14,005 bases of DNA from Vulcanimicrobiota bacterium (GTDB lineage Bacteria; Vulcanimicrobiota; Vulcanimicrobiia; Vulcanimicrobiales; Vulcanimicrobiaceae). The DNA lies in contig JASHTE010000168.1 in assembly GCA_030040695.1 (NCBI GenBank), forward strand, positions 1 through 14,005, written 5' to 3'. The notes beneath the pieces were generated by a model. It worked only from the letters and a program-made list of their open reading frames with translations, ran no database searches and was not told the origin of the DNA. Made by a program: the position numbers and the translations under genes. The stretch's first letter is position 1. The number at the start of each line of letters is the position of its first letter. This document shows, piece after piece, positions 1-9,350 of the stretch.

Positions 1-1
1 C

Positions 2-364
2 GATCTCTGGCCGCGCAACGTGCTCACGAGCATCTCGCCGCCGAAGAGACGCCGTGGTGACGAGTTGATGCACGATCTCTTCGGCGATCTCTACACCTAC
101 CTCACCGCCGAAGAGCGCGCAGCGCTCATCGCCGCGCTTCCCGACGGCTTCAAGGAGCACATCCACGAGTTCGCGCCGGGCGAGCTGCTGCGCGCGCTCA
201 AGCGCCACGGCTTTCGCTGCGTCAGGCGCTGGGGCACGCCGCCACACATGTTCTATCACGAGCTGCGCTCCGTGGCACGCCGTTTGCTACCCTTCTGGAA
301 TCGAGCCGAGCGGCTCTCCTACGCGCTCGGCGACGATCTACGCGTGATTGCCGCCCGGATATGA
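2..364 (+). CDS. C-terminal part of a probable SAM-dependent methyltransferase (5' truncated)
   Basis: The reading frame is open from base 2 (codons read D-L-W-P-R-N before the first GTG at 20) to a TGA at 362-364, so the gene begins outside the window. About 120 C-terminal residues are visible. They contain a segment reading F-A-P-G-E-L-L-R-A-L-K-R-H-G-F-R, which resembles the late helix and strand of class I methyltransferases (an E-L/I-x-x-L-L-x-x-x-G-F pattern), followed by a basic, aromatic tail. The SAM-binding glycine motif would lie upstream and cannot be seen, so the family call is an inference from this short tail. It is the only plus-strand gene and converges on the DUF2079 gene, overlapping its 3' end by 27 bases. 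A neighbouring glycosyltransferase makes a role in glycan or lipid modification possible but unproven. Confidence 0.45.
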   Translation, partial: DLWPRNVLTSISPPKRRRGDELMHDLFGDLYTYLTAEERAALIAALPDGFKEHIHEFAPGELLRALKRHGFRCVRRWGTPPHMFYHELRSVARRLLPFWNRAERLSYALGDDLRVIAARI

Positions 365-1708
365 TCCGGTCGCACACGCTCTCTCTCGCCGGTAGAGCTG
401 AATCCCGCCCTCCCGTTCGACGAGCCGATAGCAGCCCTTAGCGAGCAGTGGCCGAAGCTCGTTCGCGGTCCACGCAAGTGCGACCGACGAGGGATAGTCG
501 TAATCGAGCAACGCGTACTCCGGTTCGTTCTCCAAACCGATTTGCGCGTTCGGATCGAAGCCGAGATGCGTGAACGCCTCCTCCTGCGTTCCGATCGAAG
601 CCTCGGCGGGCAGGCGTGACAGCACCGCGTCCAGTCGATGATCGCGCGCGGCGGGCACGCCGAGAAAGTATCCTGGGTGCAGCGGATCGGCGATCGCGAA
701 GTTGAGAAGACAGAGGACGACGCTTGCCACCGTCCACCCGGCGCGCAGTCGTGGCGCAGTCGTCGCAAACGCCGCGAGGAGGTACGGAATCCACGCGCCC
801 GCGTAGTGCGATCCGGGCGTGAACGGCCCGATCTCGCGCGAGAGGACGCATTCGGCGAGCCCGGGCACCGCGAGAAGCACGATCGGCGAGCGCAACGGCA
901 CGAACGCGAGCGGTACGAACGCGAGGAGCAGATAGCCGATGCGGTCCGGGAGTGTGTGCACGCCCCAGGTCGCGAGTTGCCCCCAGGTCCACGCGTAGAA
1001 ACGCGCCGTCTCATGGGGCGCCGAGGCTCCCGCGATATGCCGCGCGGCGATGAAGTATCCCACGAATACGACGACGGACGCCGCCAGGGCGATGGCACCG
1101 AATCGCACGCCATCTCGTTCGTGTCGCCGTCCCAGGAGCGCGATCGTAGCGATCGCGATGATGGCGAGAACGATCGCCTGATCTTCCTTCACCGAAAGGA
1201 GGATTGCCGCGCACAGGTACGCTACGGGCCAGCGCCGGTTGTCGATCGCCCAGAGAAGCCAGAGCGCCGCGGCCGGCTCGAAGACCGTTTCGTGAAAGTC
1301 GGTGAAGTCGAGCCCGGCCATCGGCGGATAGAGGAACGCGACCGCTGCGACGAGCACCGCGAGATTCGCGCTCGCGCGACGCCGCGCGATCAGATAGACG
1401 GCTGGAATCGCGAGTGCAATCGCGATCGTTTGAATCGCCGTGAGCGCCAAACCGGAGTGCAGTGCAATCACCAACGGCGCGCAGAGCAGCAGAATCGGCG
1501 AGAAGTGCACGCCCCAGTGCGTGACGCCCTCCCACGTGCTCGAGAACGCAGAAAATGCGCTCGCGGTCACCTGCGTGAAGACGCCGAAGTCGACGAGCGA
1601 GTGGTGCGTGAGATAGCGATCGACGCCGAGCGCGAAGAAGATCGCTGCGTGCAGCGCTGCCGCGCACCAAACGAGCGCGAGGCGCCGGCGCTCCGAGAGC
1701 GAGCTCAC
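338..1708 (-). CDS. DUF2079 family multi-pass membrane protein (second of a tandem pair)
   Basis: A 456-residue polytopic membrane protein. I place the start at the GTG at 1708-1706, because it overlaps the TGA of the upstream gene (GTGA, 4 bases) and the hydrophobic protein begins just after it. The open frame continues further upstream, but there it is arginine-rich shadow of the neighbour. DUF2079 hallmarks are D-F-G-V-F-T-Q (residues 40-46), H-W-G-V-H-F-S-P-I-L-L (64-74), D-F-H-E-T-V-F-E-P (137-145), K-E-D-Q (174-177) and G-S-H-Y (299-302). Many hydrophobic helices fill residues 10-340; the last ~110 residues are soluble. The overall pattern (multi-TM with an early acidic site and a C-terminal soluble region) recalls GT-C-type enzymes, but no substrate is established for this family. 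The 3' end runs 27 bases into the convergent methyltransferase gene. No clear Shine-Dalgarno sequence is visible, so translation is probably coupled. Confidence 0.88.
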   Translation of the reverse strand: MSSLSERRRLALVWCAAALHAAIFFALGVDRYLTHHSLVDFGVFTQVTASAFSAFSSTWEGVTHWGVHFSPILLLCAPLVIALHSGLALTAIQTIAIALAIPAVYLIARRRASANLAVLVAAVAFLYPPMAGLDFTDFHETVFEPAAALWLLWAIDNRRWPVAYLCAAILLSVKEDQAIVLAIIAIATIALLGRRHERDGVRFGAIALAASVVVFVGYFIAARHIAGASAPHETARFYAWTWGQLATWGVHTLPDRIGYLLLAFVPLAFVPLRSPIVLLAVPGLAECVLSREIGPFTPGSHYAGAWIPYLLAAFATTAPRLRAGWTVASVVLCLLNFAIADPLHPGYFLGVPAARDHRLDAVLSRLPAEASIGTQEEAFTHLGFDPNAQIGLENEPEYALLDYDYPSSVALAWTANELRPLLAKGCYRLVEREGGIQLYRRERACATGSYPGGNHA

Positions 1709-2991
1709 GGATACGGCACCGGCGTGGGAGCGCCCGCGGCAACCGGCACGCCGCCGCAGAGCCGCGCGGCGCGCCGCGCCCCGATGCCCACGCTTGCAAA
1801 GAAATCGGCCGCGCTGCGATCGTAGGCCGGGCAGAAGACGGCGTGCGGCCCCGCGCGCAGGGCAAGCCGTACGCGTGGATTCACCGCGGCCACCGCCCAG
1901 ACGCCCTCTTGATCGCGTGGAATGGTTCTCGAGCGCGGCTCCTCTCGCACCGTCACCGCCCGCGCGTATGCGTTCCAATCGACGATGTACGGCCAACGCC
2001 CGACGTGAAGCACCGTGTCGTTGAAGAACAGCGTCGCGACGACGCCGAGCGGTACCATCCACCGTACGAAGCTGGGACGGCGTGCCGTGCCGAAAGCCGC
2101 CGCGATCGCGGATGCCGCGAGCAACGGCGCCGTATAGTGCGAACCGATGCGGCTCGGCTCGTAGGTCCACGGTGCCATGAAGAGGATCTCTGCGAGGAGC
2201 GGAATGCCGAGCAGCAGTGCTCGCCAGCCCACCGCGAGCGGCGCGAAGGCAAAGGGAAGCGTCACGAAGATCAAGAGCCAGAGCACGCCGAGCGGATCGT
2301 GCGGTACAAGCACGTACCCCGGGTCGTGCGGTTGCACGTGATGCAACGCTTCGTACAAGGCAAAGCCCCCGGCGTTCATGATCGCGAGCAGCACGAGCGC
2401 GATACCCATCCGCCGTTCCCAGAAGAGCGCGCACGCGAGCCCGAACCATGCTACGAAGAGCATCTCGTCTTCCTTCAGGCCGAGCAACAACTGCGCGACG
2501 ATAAGCACCGGTAGGAGTGCGCGCCGTCGCGCAAAAAATGCGCCCGCAAAGGCGAGCAGCGGCACGAAGACGTTCTCGGAAAAGTTGTCGTAGACGAGGC
2601 CTTGCGCCGACGGCGTGAGCAGAAATGCGATGGCGATCAGCGTCGCAGCACGCGGCTCGATACCGAGCTCGCGCGCGAAGGCTGCGAGTACAAACGCCGC
2701 GCACGCGACCGCGGCGACTTGGATCATCAAGAGCATCTCGGCGCTCGGGAAAAGCCACACGAACGGTGCGATCGACGCAAGCGCCCAGCAGTCATGGACC
2801 TGGAAGTGCGGCCGCCACTCTGCGTAGTTCCACGACAACCCGTGCTGCAGGTTCACGAACGTCTGGAGATAGGTCCCGAGATCCGCCCCATACCGCAACG
2901 CGTAGAGCCTATTGAGGTCTAAAGCAAAGTAAACGACCGCGAAGAGCGCAACCGCAAAGACGAGGAGCGGATCACGGCGACTAGCTGTCAC
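1705..2991 (-). CDS. DUF2079 family multi-pass membrane protein (first of a tandem pair)
   Basis: A 428-residue membrane protein, paralogous to the next gene and overlapping it by 4 bases. The start is a GTG at 2991-2989, preceded by a strong GGAG at 3000-2997 with a 5-base spacer. Conserved family positions match its neighbour: D-L-G-T-Y-L-Q (37-43), H-F-Q-V-H-D (62-67), N-F-S-E-N-V-F-V-P (136-144), K-E-D-E (173-176) and G-S-H-Y (283-286). Predicted helices run from about residue 9 to 325, and the C-terminal ~100 residues are soluble. The second histidine motif is followed by D rather than the S-P seen in the paralogue, so the two copies have diverged. DUF2079 has no assigned reaction that I know of; similarity to GT-C architecture and the glycosyltransferase upstream suggest surface-glycan work, which is inference. 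The leader between the inverted-repeat element and the start may hold its own promoter. Confidence 0.88.
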   Translation of the reverse strand: MTASRRDPLLVFAVALFAVVYFALDLNRLYALRYGADLGTYLQTFVNLQHGLSWNYAEWRPHFQVHDCWALASIAPFVWLFPSAEMLLMIQVAAVACAAFVLAAFARELGIEPRAATLIAIAFLLTPSAQGLVYDNFSENVFVPLLAFAGAFFARRRALLPVLIVAQLLLGLKEDEMLFVAWFGLACALFWERRMGIALVLLAIMNAGGFALYEALHHVQPHDPGYVLVPHDPLGVLWLLIFVTLPFAFAPLAVGWRALLLGIPLLAEILFMAPWTYEPSRIGSHYTAPLLAASAIAAAFGTARRPSFVRWMVPLGVVATLFFNDTVLHVGRWPYIVDWNAYARAVTVREEPRSRTIPRDQEGVWAVAAVNPRVRLALRAGPHAVFCPAYDRSAADFFASVGIGARRAARLCGGVPVAAGAPTPVPYP

Positions 2992-3073
2992 TCATACTCC
3001 CCCCACAAGAAGCCTCCAACTTTTCGAACAATTCGTGCCCGTGAGCGAGAGCTGAAGTAATCACACCATGCGA
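2992..3073 (-). promoter_or_regulatory. Leader of the DUF2079 pair, relatively AT-rich
   Basis: Between the inverted-repeat element and the GTG at 2991 lies a stretch that is less GC-rich than its surroundings, including TTTTCGAACAATTCG at 3021-3035. It ends with a strong purine-rich ribosome binding site on the minus strand (GGGGGGAG at 3004-2997). The strong RBS and the gap from the previous gene suggest independent expression, but I cannot assign -35 and -10 boxes. Confidence 0.35.
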
Positions 3074-3080
3074 GAGCTGA
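3045..3080. repeat. Short direct repeat GCGAGAGCTGA, two copies
   Basis: The 11-base string GCGAGAGCTGA occurs at 3045-3055 and again at 3070-3080, a 25-base offset. The second copy runs into the left arm of the inverted-repeat element that begins at 3074. It may be a remnant of the same repeat family; its function is unknown. Confidence 0.6.
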
Positions 3081-3208
3081 GGTTCGTCCGGCTGAGGACG
3101 CTCGGACCGACGAGCGGAGACAGGACGTCGGGAGCGAGGAGGCCGAGCAGCAGGAGCGAGTCAGGACGACGAGCGACGAGCGTGTCCGAAGCGGACGAAC
3201 CTCAGCTC
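3074..3208. repeat. 135-bp element bounded by perfect 17-bp inverted repeats
   Basis: GAGCTGAGGTTCGTCCG at 3074-3090 is the exact reverse complement of CGGACGAACCTCAGCTC at 3192-3208. Inside, TCGGAC at 3102-3107 can pair with GTCCGA at 3184-3189, extending the stem past asymmetric bulges. The interior is strongly purine-rich on the plus strand, with repeated GAGCGA/GACGAG words, unlike the flanking coding sequence. It fills most of the gap between the glycosyltransferase and the first DUF2079 gene, and its right arm includes the glycosyltransferase stop codon (TGA at 3204-3202) and part of its last two codons. It could be a miniature non-autonomous mobile element, a REP-like dispersed repeat, or a long hairpin that attenuates or stabilises the operon mRNA. 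There is no T-run, so it does not look like a classical intrinsic terminator. No obvious target-site duplication is seen. Confidence 0.75.
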
Positions 3209-4290
3209 GAGCGTCGACTGCGGGCATCCTCCACAATCTCTCGCAGCCGAGCGATGAACCCTTCCGGAGAGAATTTTTCCGCGTGCGCGCGTAGATGCTG
3301 CGCGTCGAAACGCGATGCATCAAAGGATCGGAGAACTGCAGCGAGAGACTCGGCTGTCGGATCGTCGAAGAAGACGCCGGTCTCACCTTCGACGACGGTT
3401 TCGAGCGCGCCGCCGCCGCGAAACGCGATCGTGGGGCGCCCCGCGGCTGCGGCCTCGAGCGGCACGAGCCCGAAGTCCTCTTCACCGGGAAGCACCGCCG
3501 CGCGCGCATTGCCGAGCAGTGTATTCAGCTGCGCGTCGTCGACGTAGCCGAGCAGGGTCGTCGTCGAGCCGCGAGCGAGGTTTCGTAGCGCGTTACCGGC
3601 GGGGCCGCTTCCGGCGACGAGTAGCCTGACGCCTGCGAGCTGCGCCGCTCGGATCGCGATGTCGATGCGCTTGTACGGTAGCAGGCGAGAGGCGACGAGA
3701 AAGTAGTCGCCTTCACCGCGGCCGAGCGTGAAGCGGTCGATATCCACCGGGCAGTGCAAGACGACGGACGTGCGCCCGTAGTGGCGACGAATGCGCTCGG
3801 CGACGTTGCGCGAGTTTGCGACCAGCACGCTCGGGAGTTGCGCCGCACCTCGATCCCAGCGCACGAGACGCTGGACGATCGGTTTCGCAAGCGCGTGCGC
3901 GCCGAACGCTCCGACATAGGAGTCGTAGGCAAAGGCGAAGCGGCTCACCGTATTCACATAGCAGACGTGCGCTGCGTGCGGCGGAACGATGATGCCCTTC
4001 GCCCAGGACGTCGTCGAGCTCACGATCGTGTCGTACGCCGAGAAGTCGAACCGCTCGAAGACCCTCGGATAGAGCGGCGCCAGGTAGCGAAAGAAGCGGT
4101 TCGCAAACGGGATACGCGCGAGCGACGAGACGCGCACCCGCGAAGGTGCGACGAAATCGCCGCAGAGGCCCTCGTCATAGAGCGCCGTATAGACCGGGGC
4201 CTCGGGCCATGCGCGCGCGATGTGCGCGAAGACGCGTTCGGCGCCGCCGCGCTGGTTCAGATAGTCGTGAACCAGCGCAACACGCGGCAA
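3202..4290 (-). CDS. GT4-family glycosyltransferase, WbaZ-like (probable mannosyltransferase type)
   Basis: A 362-residue GT-B fold retaining glycosyltransferase, probably acting at the cytoplasmic face of the membrane in building a surface polysaccharide or O-antigen-type glycan. The N-terminal Rossmann domain opens with V-A-L-V-H-D-Y-L and R-G-G-A-E-R-V (14-20), as in WbaZ-like GT4 enzymes. The acceptor half ends near V-A-N-S-R (157-161) and H-C-P-V-D-I-D-R-F (179-187). The nucleotide-sugar half has S-R-L-L-P-Y-K-R-I-D (201-210) and the E-x7-E signature (E271 to E279) within E-E-D-F-G-L-V-P-L-E. The start is a TTG at 4290-4288, chosen because family members begin right at this strand; only 2 bases separate it from the upstream M16-like gene and no Shine-Dalgarno sequence is visible, so it is probably translationally coupled. 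The stop codon lies inside the inverted-repeat arm. The sugar specificity is inferred from the subfamily only. Confidence 0.9.
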   Translation of the reverse strand: MPRVALVHDYLNQRGGAERVFAHIARAWPEAPVYTALYDEGLCGDFVAPSRVRVSSLARIPFANRFFRYLAPLYPRVFERFDFSAYDTIVSSTTSWAKGIIVPPHAAHVCYVNTVSRFAFAYDSYVGAFGAHALAKPIVQRLVRWDRGAAQLPSVLVANSRNVAERIRRHYGRTSVVLHCPVDIDRFTLGRGEGDYFLVASRLLPYKRIDIAIRAAQLAGVRLLVAGSGPAGNALRNLARGSTTTLLGYVDDAQLNTLLGNARAAVLPGEEDFGLVPLEAAAAGRPTIAFRGGGALETVVEGETGVFFDDPTAESLAAVLRSFDASRFDAQHLRAHAEKFSPEGFIARLREIVEDARSRRSS

Positions 4291-4292
4291 GG

Positions 4293-5576
4293 TCAGTTCT
4301 GCGCGCGCGGCAGCACGAGCGCGATCGTCGCCTTTCCGAGGTAACGGCGTGCGACGCGCTGCACATCCTGCGGCGTCGTCGCTTCGATCGCTTCGAGCGT
4401 CGCGCCGAGATAATCGGCCGAGCCCGTGCGTCGCGCGAACATGCCTGCGAGGCGCGCGCGCGTCTCGAGCACCGACGCGTCGATCACGTACTCGCTCGCC
4501 GCGATTCGTTTGAACTCGTCAATCGATCCCTCGAGCTTCGTCGTGCTCAGCAGGTTGACGACCGTAAGCGCGGTGCCGAAGGTGCGGTCGTAATCGCCGA
4601 TGCCGCCGTCGACGTATAGAACGAGCGAGGGCGTCGCAGCGTCGTAATCGTAGACCGCGCCGACCGCATCGGAGACCGCCGTCGGCGTGATCGTTCCCGG
4701 GAGTTCGGCGATGTCACCGAGCGTGTGCTTCAGGAAGGCAGCGAGCACGAGCATCGGGCCGTAGTCGCGGCTTCCGAGAACCGGCGCGCCGTACTGTACG
4801 ACGAGCCAGGGCGCGTTCACGTCGCGGTGCGTAAGGAGCTCGCGGCTCCCGGCTTTGATCTGCTTCACGCCGGTCTGTACGACCGCGCTCGCTCCCTGCG
4901 GAAGCGTCGCGGCGTACTGCTCGAGCGAACCGAGCGCGTCGACTCTGCCGACGGCGCTCAGCGACGAGCCGTCGCGGCGATAGTAGGCGCGATAGAACGC
5001 GCTTGCGTCAGCGGAGGTGAGCTGCATGAGCGATGCCGGCGTGCCGAGCGCTGGAAATCCCGTGTTGTTGCCGGAAGCCTGCGCAAGATCGAGCATCTGC
5101 ACGGCCACCGTCAGTGGTTCGTGCTGCTGGGTCGCGATGTGCCGGATCAGTGCGTCGCGCGCCAGGGAAAGCGTCGCCTGCGAAAAGTCCGGCGCGGCGA
5201 GCCCGGAGCGAAACGTCGCGAAGACCCGCTGCGCATCGAATGCCACCGCTTGACAATAGAAGCGGACACCCGTGGGCTCGATCGTGAAGTGCACCGATCC
5301 GCCTTCGGCGGCGACAGCCTCGTCGAGCGGAACGCCGTCCACGGGTGTCTTGAGAATCGACTCGGCCACGAGCGCGGCGAGCCCGTCTTCACGGAGCCCC
5401 TGTCTGTCGAGCCCCGCGGGAATCGCGAACTCGACGCCGACGAGCGAGGAGCTCGGATCCGGTTGCGAGACGATCGTCACGCCGTCGACGTGCGCGACGT
5501 TCGCGCTCGAAGCCGCGTATGCCGGTTGCAACGCGACACACGAGGCGAGCACGACGAGCGAAAGTACCCTGATCAT
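4293..5576 (-). CDS. Exported M16-like (insulinase-family) protein lacking the zinc motif, second of a pair
   Basis: A 427-residue protein with the two-domain layout of M16B peptidase half-proteins. An N-terminal export signal is present; it could be cut after A-Y-A (residue 21), though L-A-S-C at 10-13 also fits a lipobox, so it might be a lipoprotein. In active M16 enzymes H-x-x-E-H follows G-L-A near residue 65. Here the sequence is G-L-A-A-L-V-A-E-S (65-73), so both histidines and the glutamate are lost. The downstream M16 pattern is retained: the G-G-S-V region (92-95), Y-Y-R-R-D-G-S around residue 200, and a C-terminal region ending R-V-A-R-R-Y-L. Start ATG at 5576, with AGGA 8 bases upstream and a 4-base ATGA overlap with the other M16-like gene. 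It is probably a non-catalytic subunit or binding protein of the periplasm or outer cell surface; the partner is unknown. Confidence 0.82.
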   Translation of the reverse strand: MIRVLSLVVLASCVALQPAYAASSANVAHVDGVTIVSQPDPSSSLVGVEFAIPAGLDRQGLREDGLAALVAESILKTPVDGVPLDEAVAAEGGSVHFTIEPTGVRFYCQAVAFDAQRVFATFRSGLAAPDFSQATLSLARDALIRHIATQQHEPLTVAVQMLDLAQASGNNTGFPALGTPASLMQLTSADASAFYRAYYRRDGSSLSAVGRVDALGSLEQYAATLPQGASAVVQTGVKQIKAGSRELLTHRDVNAPWLVVQYGAPVLGSRDYGPMLVLAAFLKHTLGDIAELPGTITPTAVSDAVGAVYDYDAATPSLVLYVDGGIGDYDRTFGTALTVVNLLSTTKLEGSIDEFKRIAASEYVIDASVLETRARLAGMFARRTGSADYLGATLEAIEATTPQDVQRVARRYLGKATIALVLPRAQN

Positions 5577-6867
5577 GAGGAGCTTCCTTTTGCTGCGGCG
5601 GCGGGTACGATGCGCACGAGGGCCGGCTGCGTGAGATACCGCCGCACCGTCGCCGCAACGAACTCCGGATCGAGCGACGCAGCGATGCCGTCATAGAGCT
5701 CGCCACCGGGCGCGTACGCGGCGGCACCTTCGGCAGCATACCAACCGAGATTGTCGGCTTCCTCGGCGGCTGTTTGCGTGTCTTCACTCACGTGGTAGAT
5801 GAATGCTTCGCGCGCAGCGGCAAAGTCCGTCGCCGAGAGCGGCTGCTCGAGCGCCGAGATCGCGTCGACGATTTGCTCTTGAAGACGCGCGTCATCGCTC
5901 CCCTCCACCGTCACCACCAGCACACCCGGATCGTGAAGCGTGATGAACTGGCCGTTCAATCCCACGTCGCTGCCGTTCTGCACGAGTTGCCGCGCGAACG
6001 TCCCCGTTCCCGGACGGAAGAGATAATCTGCGATGAAGTCGAGCGCCGTCGCAGCGCGTTCGTCGGCGATCGGCGGCCCGATCCATGCAAGGCCGATGCT
6101 CGGCTCCGGGCCCTCTTGCGAGAGCGGTGCGGGTACGGTGCGCGCCGGTGTCCCCGCGATCGGCGCATCGGGGACGCCGCTATCGCCCACCGTTATCGCC
6201 GAGAGAATCGTCGGATCGACGTCTCCGCTCAACGTCAGGAATGCGTTGCCGGCGCGGAACGCCTGCTGCGCAAACGCGTTCACTTCGTCGAGCGTAATCT
6301 GTGAGATGTCGGAGACGGAGAAGGGAATCGGCGGGTCGTGTGCGGCGCCCGCTTCGAACAGCTGCGCGAAGAGCAAGTCGTGCACGAGCTCGTCGGGCTC
6401 GTACTGCTGCTGTACGGCCAGAATCGTCGCGTCGCTCTGCGCGCTGTGAACGGCGCCGGCATCGATCGACGGCTTGAAGTACGCCGCCGTCAGTGACGCG
6501 AGCGCAGGGCGCGCATCGGCAGCCGGCACGACGACGCTGACGCCGATGATATCGTGGAAAACCGAGATGATGAGTCTCCCGCCGGCATCTTGCACGCTCT
6601 CCGCCAGCGTGCGCCCGCTTTCGAGTTTCGCAGCCGCGGCTGCAGTAGCGCTTACCTGCGCAAGCCCCGGAACCGGTGTGCCGTAGCCACTGTCGGGGGC
6701 GCGGAACCAGAGATCGAGCGCGGTCGTTGGAGAGCTGGGGTCGCCGGCTATCAGGTAGCTGCCGCCGTGAGGCAGCGTTCCGTTTTCTATGGCCGGCTGC
6801 GCGCCGACGAGGGAGGGCACAAAAAGCGCGGCGCCCGCGAGCGCCGCGAGGGTGAGACGACTGAACT

Positions 6868-6871
<4 letters not shown>
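5573..6871 (-). CDS. Exported M16-like (insulinase-family) protein lacking the zinc motif, first of a pair
   Basis: A 432-residue secreted protein of the M16 type. The signal peptide has K2 and R5, a hydrophobic core to about residue 20 and a probable cut after V-G-A (22-24). The place where active members carry H-x-x-E-H reads G-L-A-Q-V-S-A-T-A (69-77), so the zinc ligands are replaced by Q, A and T. The later M16 pattern is recognisable: the D-A-G-G-R-L strand (95-100), the mid-protein pairing region, and a C-terminal domain beginning near P-S-I-G-L-A-W-I-G-P-P with F-R-P-G-T-G-T-F-A-R-Q-L. Start ATG at 6871, with GGAG 5 bases before it, overlapping the ftsH stop by 4 bases. M16B proteins often act as an active/inactive heterodimer. 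Here the downstream partner is also degenerate, so proteolysis by the pair is doubtful. Confidence 0.82.
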
Positions 6872-8774
<1,903 letters not shown>

Positions 8775-8778
<4 letters not shown>

Positions 8779-9350
8779 GAATGAAAGACCCAGGGTTGGA
8801 GCTGCGCCAGCGAGGGGAGGTTGCGGAAGAGTTCCTGATAGTCCAAGCCGTAACCTACGACGAACTCGTCAGGGCATTCCAGCCCTACGTAATCGAGGGG
8901 GATATCGACCCGCCTGCGGTAGGGCTTGTCGAAGAGGACGCAGGAGCGGAGCACTGCCGGCTTGCGCTCGTCGAGGAGCGCGCGCAGATACTCGAGGGTA
9001 AGACCATTGTCGATGATGTCCTCGACGATCACGACGTTGCGCCCCGTAACACTCTCGCTTGCATCCTTTAGTAGACGAACCTCGCCGCTCGACCGGGTCT
9101 CGTTTCCGTAGCTCGACACGCAGAGATAATCCACGATAACCTCGCTCGGGCCGTCAGACGTTCGCGCGATCGCTCGCGCGAGGTCGCTGACGACGTAGAG
9201 CGCTCCCTTCAACACCCCAAGCAGCAGGAGCGGTTGCCCCCGGAAATCGGAGGCGATGCGCGCGGCGAGACGCTCGATTGCCGCCGCAATCTCTTGCGGC
9301 GTATAGATCGTGCGCTGGATGGCCCCGTCGTAACTCTCTGTGACTTTCAT
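8775..9350 (-). CDS. hpt: Hypoxanthine-guanine phosphoribosyltransferase
   Basis: A 191-residue purine-salvage enzyme that converts hypoxanthine or guanine plus PRPP to IMP or GMP in the cytosol. The PRPP-binding loop V-V-I-V-E-D-I-I-D-N-G-L-T-L is at 106-119, with the catalytic-loop S-Y-G at 80-82, the pyrophosphate-contact L-K-G-A at 47-50, the base-contact lysine in F-D-K-P (140-143) and the late F-V-V-G-Y-G-L-D-Y (163-171). D-N-G-L-T-L in the loop, where many family members have D-T/S-G-L/K-T-L, is a mild variation. Length is normal for the bacterial Hpt type. ATG start at 9350, with an AGGA just upstream and an ATGA overlap with the tilS stop. The position between tilS and ftsH matches the widespread cluster. 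Confidence 0.96.

Noticed and set aside
638..1825. Long plus-strand open frame of 395 codons
   Set aside because: It lies antisense to the two DUF2079 genes and is extremely rich in R, E and D with no domain pattern. It is a GC-driven shadow frame.
1709..2758. Upstream extension of the second DUF2079 frame (about 350 codons)
   Set aside because: This portion is arginine/alanine-rich out-of-frame reading of the first DUF2079 gene. The GTG at 1708 with the GTGA overlap is the better start.
2988..3509. Minus-strand 173-codon frame ending in a GTGA overlap with the first DUF2079 gene
   Set aside because: Its first half is an out-of-frame reading of the glycosyltransferase and its second half reads through the inverted-repeat element. 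The composition (R, S, C-rich) is not protein-like. The overlap looks coincidental.
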